Shown here: positions 62,363 through 64,000 of the stretch, one piece after another | Numbering within the stretch: the stretch's first letter is position 1 | Layout: each line of letters starts with the position of its first letter | Assembly: GCF_036516095.1 (NCBI RefSeq) | Contig: NZ_DATBUM010000017.1 | Location: 1 to 64,000 of the forward strand | Source of the DNA: Fusobacterium_C sp036516095 | Lineage (GTDB): Bacteria; Fusobacteriota; Fusobacteriia; Fusobacteriales; Fusobacteriaceae | Length of the DNA: 64,000 bases | Direction of reading: 5' to 3' | Made by a program: the position numbers and the translations under genes | The notes under the pieces: model-generated | Told to the model about the DNA's origin: nothing | What the model saw: only the letters and a program-made list of their open reading frames with translations | The model's database searches: none

Positions 62363-62701
62363 GATTTACGACCTTTCAAAAATTTTTTCTTTCATTTTAT
62401 TCTTGCAATGATTGAGTTTATTTGTTTTTACAAAAAGTTTCGTTAAAATATGTATTTTTTGAAAAAAATTTATTATATGTAAAATTATAGCATATTTTTA
62501 CTCAAAAATCTATTTTAAAGAAACAAAGTTATCAATTAATCTCATTTAAAGAAACTTTTGTATTTTTGACAAATTTCATAAAATCAGTATAATTGATAAA
62601 AAATGAAAAAATATTGTGGAATATTATGAATCATGCTAAAGAGAAAACTCTGAAAAGATGATAGATATTTGAAAACCACAAAGATACAGGAGGGAAAGGA
62701 T
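62363..62701. promoter_or_regulatory. Divergent control region between the XRE and symporter genes
   Basis: This very AT-rich 339-bp gap holds the symporter promoter and repeats related to TTTAAAGAAAC: direct copies at 62514-62524 and 62545-62555, 31 bp (about three helical turns) apart, and a one-mismatch inverted copy within 62434-62447. They are good candidates for XRE operator sites. No open frame with support lies here. Confidence 0.6.
62566..62593 (+). promoter_or_regulatory. Promoter of the SNF symporter gene
   Basis: A perfect TTGACA (62566-62571) and TATAAT (62588-62593) are 16 bp apart. The second direct repeat ends 11 bp upstream of the -35 box, a position that could suit an activator or repressor. 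Confidence 0.7.
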
Positions 62702-64000
62702 TTGGAGAAAAAAAGTAGTTTTAGTGGTTCACTTGGGTTTGTTTTGACTGCAGCGGGGAGTGCGGTTGGTGTAGGAAATATATGGCGTTTTCCATATTTG
62801 GCAGCAAAAGACGGAGGAGGTCTTTTTATTTTGCTATATTTAGTTTTAGTACTTACATTTGGATTTACTTTGCTTACCACAGATATAGCCATAGGTAGAA
62901 AAACGGGAAAACATGTACTTACTGTTTATGGGAGCATTAGTGAAAGATGGAATTTTCTTGGAAAACTTACCTTTATAGTGCCGGTTATCATCATGACATA
63001 TTATACGGTTATAGGCGGTTGGGTAAGTAGATATATGGCAGCTTACATGGTTTCCGGAACGAAAACGGTTGCTCAAGACGGATATTTTATTTCTTTTATC
63101 ACTTCCAAGATTGCACCTGTTGTATTTATGCTTGTCTTTTTGGCAATTACGACATTAATAGTTTATGCCGGAGTGGAAAAAGGAATAGAACGGTTTTCCA
63201 AATATGTAATGCCGACATTGTTAGTCTTGATAATAGGAGTTGCTATGTTTTCTCTTACATTGACATATAAGGACAGTAATGGAGTTGTGAGAACGGGTAT
63301 GCAAGGATTAAAGATTTCTCTTCTTCCGGATTTACGTGAAATGACTTTTGGAAAGTTTTTGAGAATATTACTGGATGCTATGAGCCAAATTTTCTTTTCT
63401 CTCAGTGTTTCTATGGGTATTATGATTACATACGGTTCTTATGTTCGAAAAGATACAAATCTGGAAAAGTCAATTTGGCAGATAGGATTTTTCGATACCT
63501 TTGTTGCAATGATAGCAAGTATCATGGTAATCCCTGCAGTATTTGTATTTTTGGGAATGGAAGGTATGAGTAGCGGCCCTTCCTTAATGTTCGTATCACT
63601 TCCCAAGGTATTTGAAGCTATGGGAGAGGTAGGGAGGTTTATAGGCTTTGCATTTTTCTTAATGGTGACATTTGCGACATTGACGTCTTGTATCTCTATC
63701 CTGGAAACTTTAGTGGGTAATTTCATACAGGTACTTTATGTAAGCCGTGAAAATCTGTGTTTAATCATAGCTGTAGTTTCTGCTGTTGCAGCAACGGTAA
63801 TTTGTGCAGGATATAATATTTTATATTTTGAAATTTCACTTCCAAACGGCCAAATAGGTCAACTTCTAGATGTTATGGATTATGTGAGCAATAGTTTCTT
63901 GTTACCGCTGATTTCTTTCTTAACTTGTATATTTATTGGCTGGATCGTAAAACCGGATTTGATACATGATGAAATGCAGGCAGAAGGACAAACTTTCAAA
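62702..64000 (+). CDS. SNF-family sodium-dependent symporter, truncated by window end
   Basis: An open frame begins at a TTG at 62702 behind AGGAGGGAAAGGAT and stays open for 433 codons to the last base. It starts MEKKSSFSGSLGFVLTAAGS and continues AVGVGNIWRFPYLAAKDGGG, the diagnostic sodium and substrate site of the neurotransmitter:sodium symporter (LeuT-like) family. About ten to eleven membrane segments are visible. Bacterial members usually import amino acids such as tryptophan, tyrosine or alanine. The substrate is unknown; the C-terminus lies outside the window. Confidence 0.92.
   Translation, partial: MEKKSSFSGSLGFVLTAAGSAVGVGNIWRFPYLAAKDGGGLFILLYLVLVLTFGFTLLTTDIAIGRKTGKHVLTVYGSISERWNFLGKLTFIVPVIIMTYYTVIGGWVSRYMAAYMVSGTKTVAQDGYFISFITSKIAPVVFMLVFLAITTLIVYAGVEKGIERFSKYVMPTLLVLIIGVAMFSLTLTYKDSNGVVRTGMQGLKISLLPDLREMTFGKFLRILLDAMSQIFFSLSVSMGIMITYGSYVRKDTNLEKSIWQIGFFDTFVAMIASIMVIPAVFVFLGMEGMSSGPSLMFVSLPKVFEAMGEVGRFIGFAFFLMVTFATLTSCISILETLVGNFIQVLYVSRENLCLIIAVVSAVAATVICAGYNILYFEISLPNGQIGQLLDVMDYVSNSFLLPLISFLTCIFIGWIVKPDLIHDEMQAEGQTFK

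Noticed and set aside
1..64000. CRISPR arrays, insertion sequences, prophage or toxin-antitoxin modules
   Set aside because: I saw no regularly spaced repeats, transposase, integrase with intact active site, phage structural genes or paired small genes of that type.

Overview
The window is AT-rich bacterial chromosome, densely packed, with almost every gene behind a clear AGGAGG-type ribosome binding site and several near-consensus sigma-70 promoters. The gene set fits an anaerobic fermenter of the Fusobacteriota, most likely Fusobacterium: a 1,193-residue pyruvate:ferredoxin/flavodoxin oxidoreductase, Pta-AckA, flavodoxin beside DUF2023, a partial corrinoid/siroheme pathway with no late heme genes, TrmFO, YqeH and RicT. 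Genus is inference from gene content; no species is claimed. Nearly everything is core metabolism and information processing. I saw no insertion sequence, prophage, CRISPR array or rRNA.

Layout. 1-7.5 kb: tRNA-Asn, then a co-directional run (mreC, LolA-like gene, recO, EIIA, nrdR, fmt, folD, ACT regulator, biotin carrier, CNNM/CorC-type protein, TPR protein). 7.5-12.4 kb: apt, the (p)ppGpp synthetase/hydrolase, tgt, a small lipoprotein and a Cys-tRNA(Pro) deacylase. 12.4-20.9 kb, minus strand: one long tetrapyrrole operon reading hemA, hemC, HAD phosphatase, YhfC-like membrane protein, DUF3887-like lipoprotein, cobA-hemD fusion, hemB, hemL, and a precorrin-2 dehydrogenase whose frame runs without a stop into RidA. 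21-24.3 kb: RluA-type pseudouridine synthase, gap and pgk. 24.3-31.4 kb: FMN-binding protein, AEC permease and a DeoR-controlled four-carbon acid-sugar catabolic operon ending in a KpsF-type sugar-phosphate isomerase.

31.4-34.5 kb, minus strand: the complete preQ1 operon queD-queE-folE-queC-queF behind a consensus promoter, a preQ1-I riboswitch and a terminator hairpin; the tgt that uses its product lies at 10.3 kb. 34.5-35.7 kb: an M48 lipoprotein protease and a repeat-rich lipoprotein. 36-39 kb: cobU-cobS-cobC-cobT, the corrinoid end-assembly genes that complement the tetrapyrrole operon. 39-41.3 kb: radC, ricT and a tRNA methyltransferase-like gene. 41.4-42.3 kb: flavodoxin with DUF2023. 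42.4-55.5 kb: uvrB, xseA, a TPR protein, dprA, topA, trmFO, a degenerate Xer-like protein, yqeH, a pseudopilin-like orphan, a COG2509-type flavoprotein and ftsY. 55.5-61.6 kb: pta, ackA and the pyruvate oxidoreductase, which together turn pyruvate into acetate and ATP. 61.6-64 kb: an XRE regulator divergent from an SNF-family sodium symporter that runs off the end.

Most noteworthy: the stopless precorrin-2 dehydrogenase/RidA junction with an intact internal ribosome binding site, the promoter-riboswitch-terminator unit before queD, the Xer-family protein that has lost three of six catalytic residues, the acid-sugar operon with an appended arabinose-5-phosphate isomerase-like gene, and the phased repeats between the XRE regulator and the symporter. 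I found no convincing wholly new multi-gene defence or mobile system.
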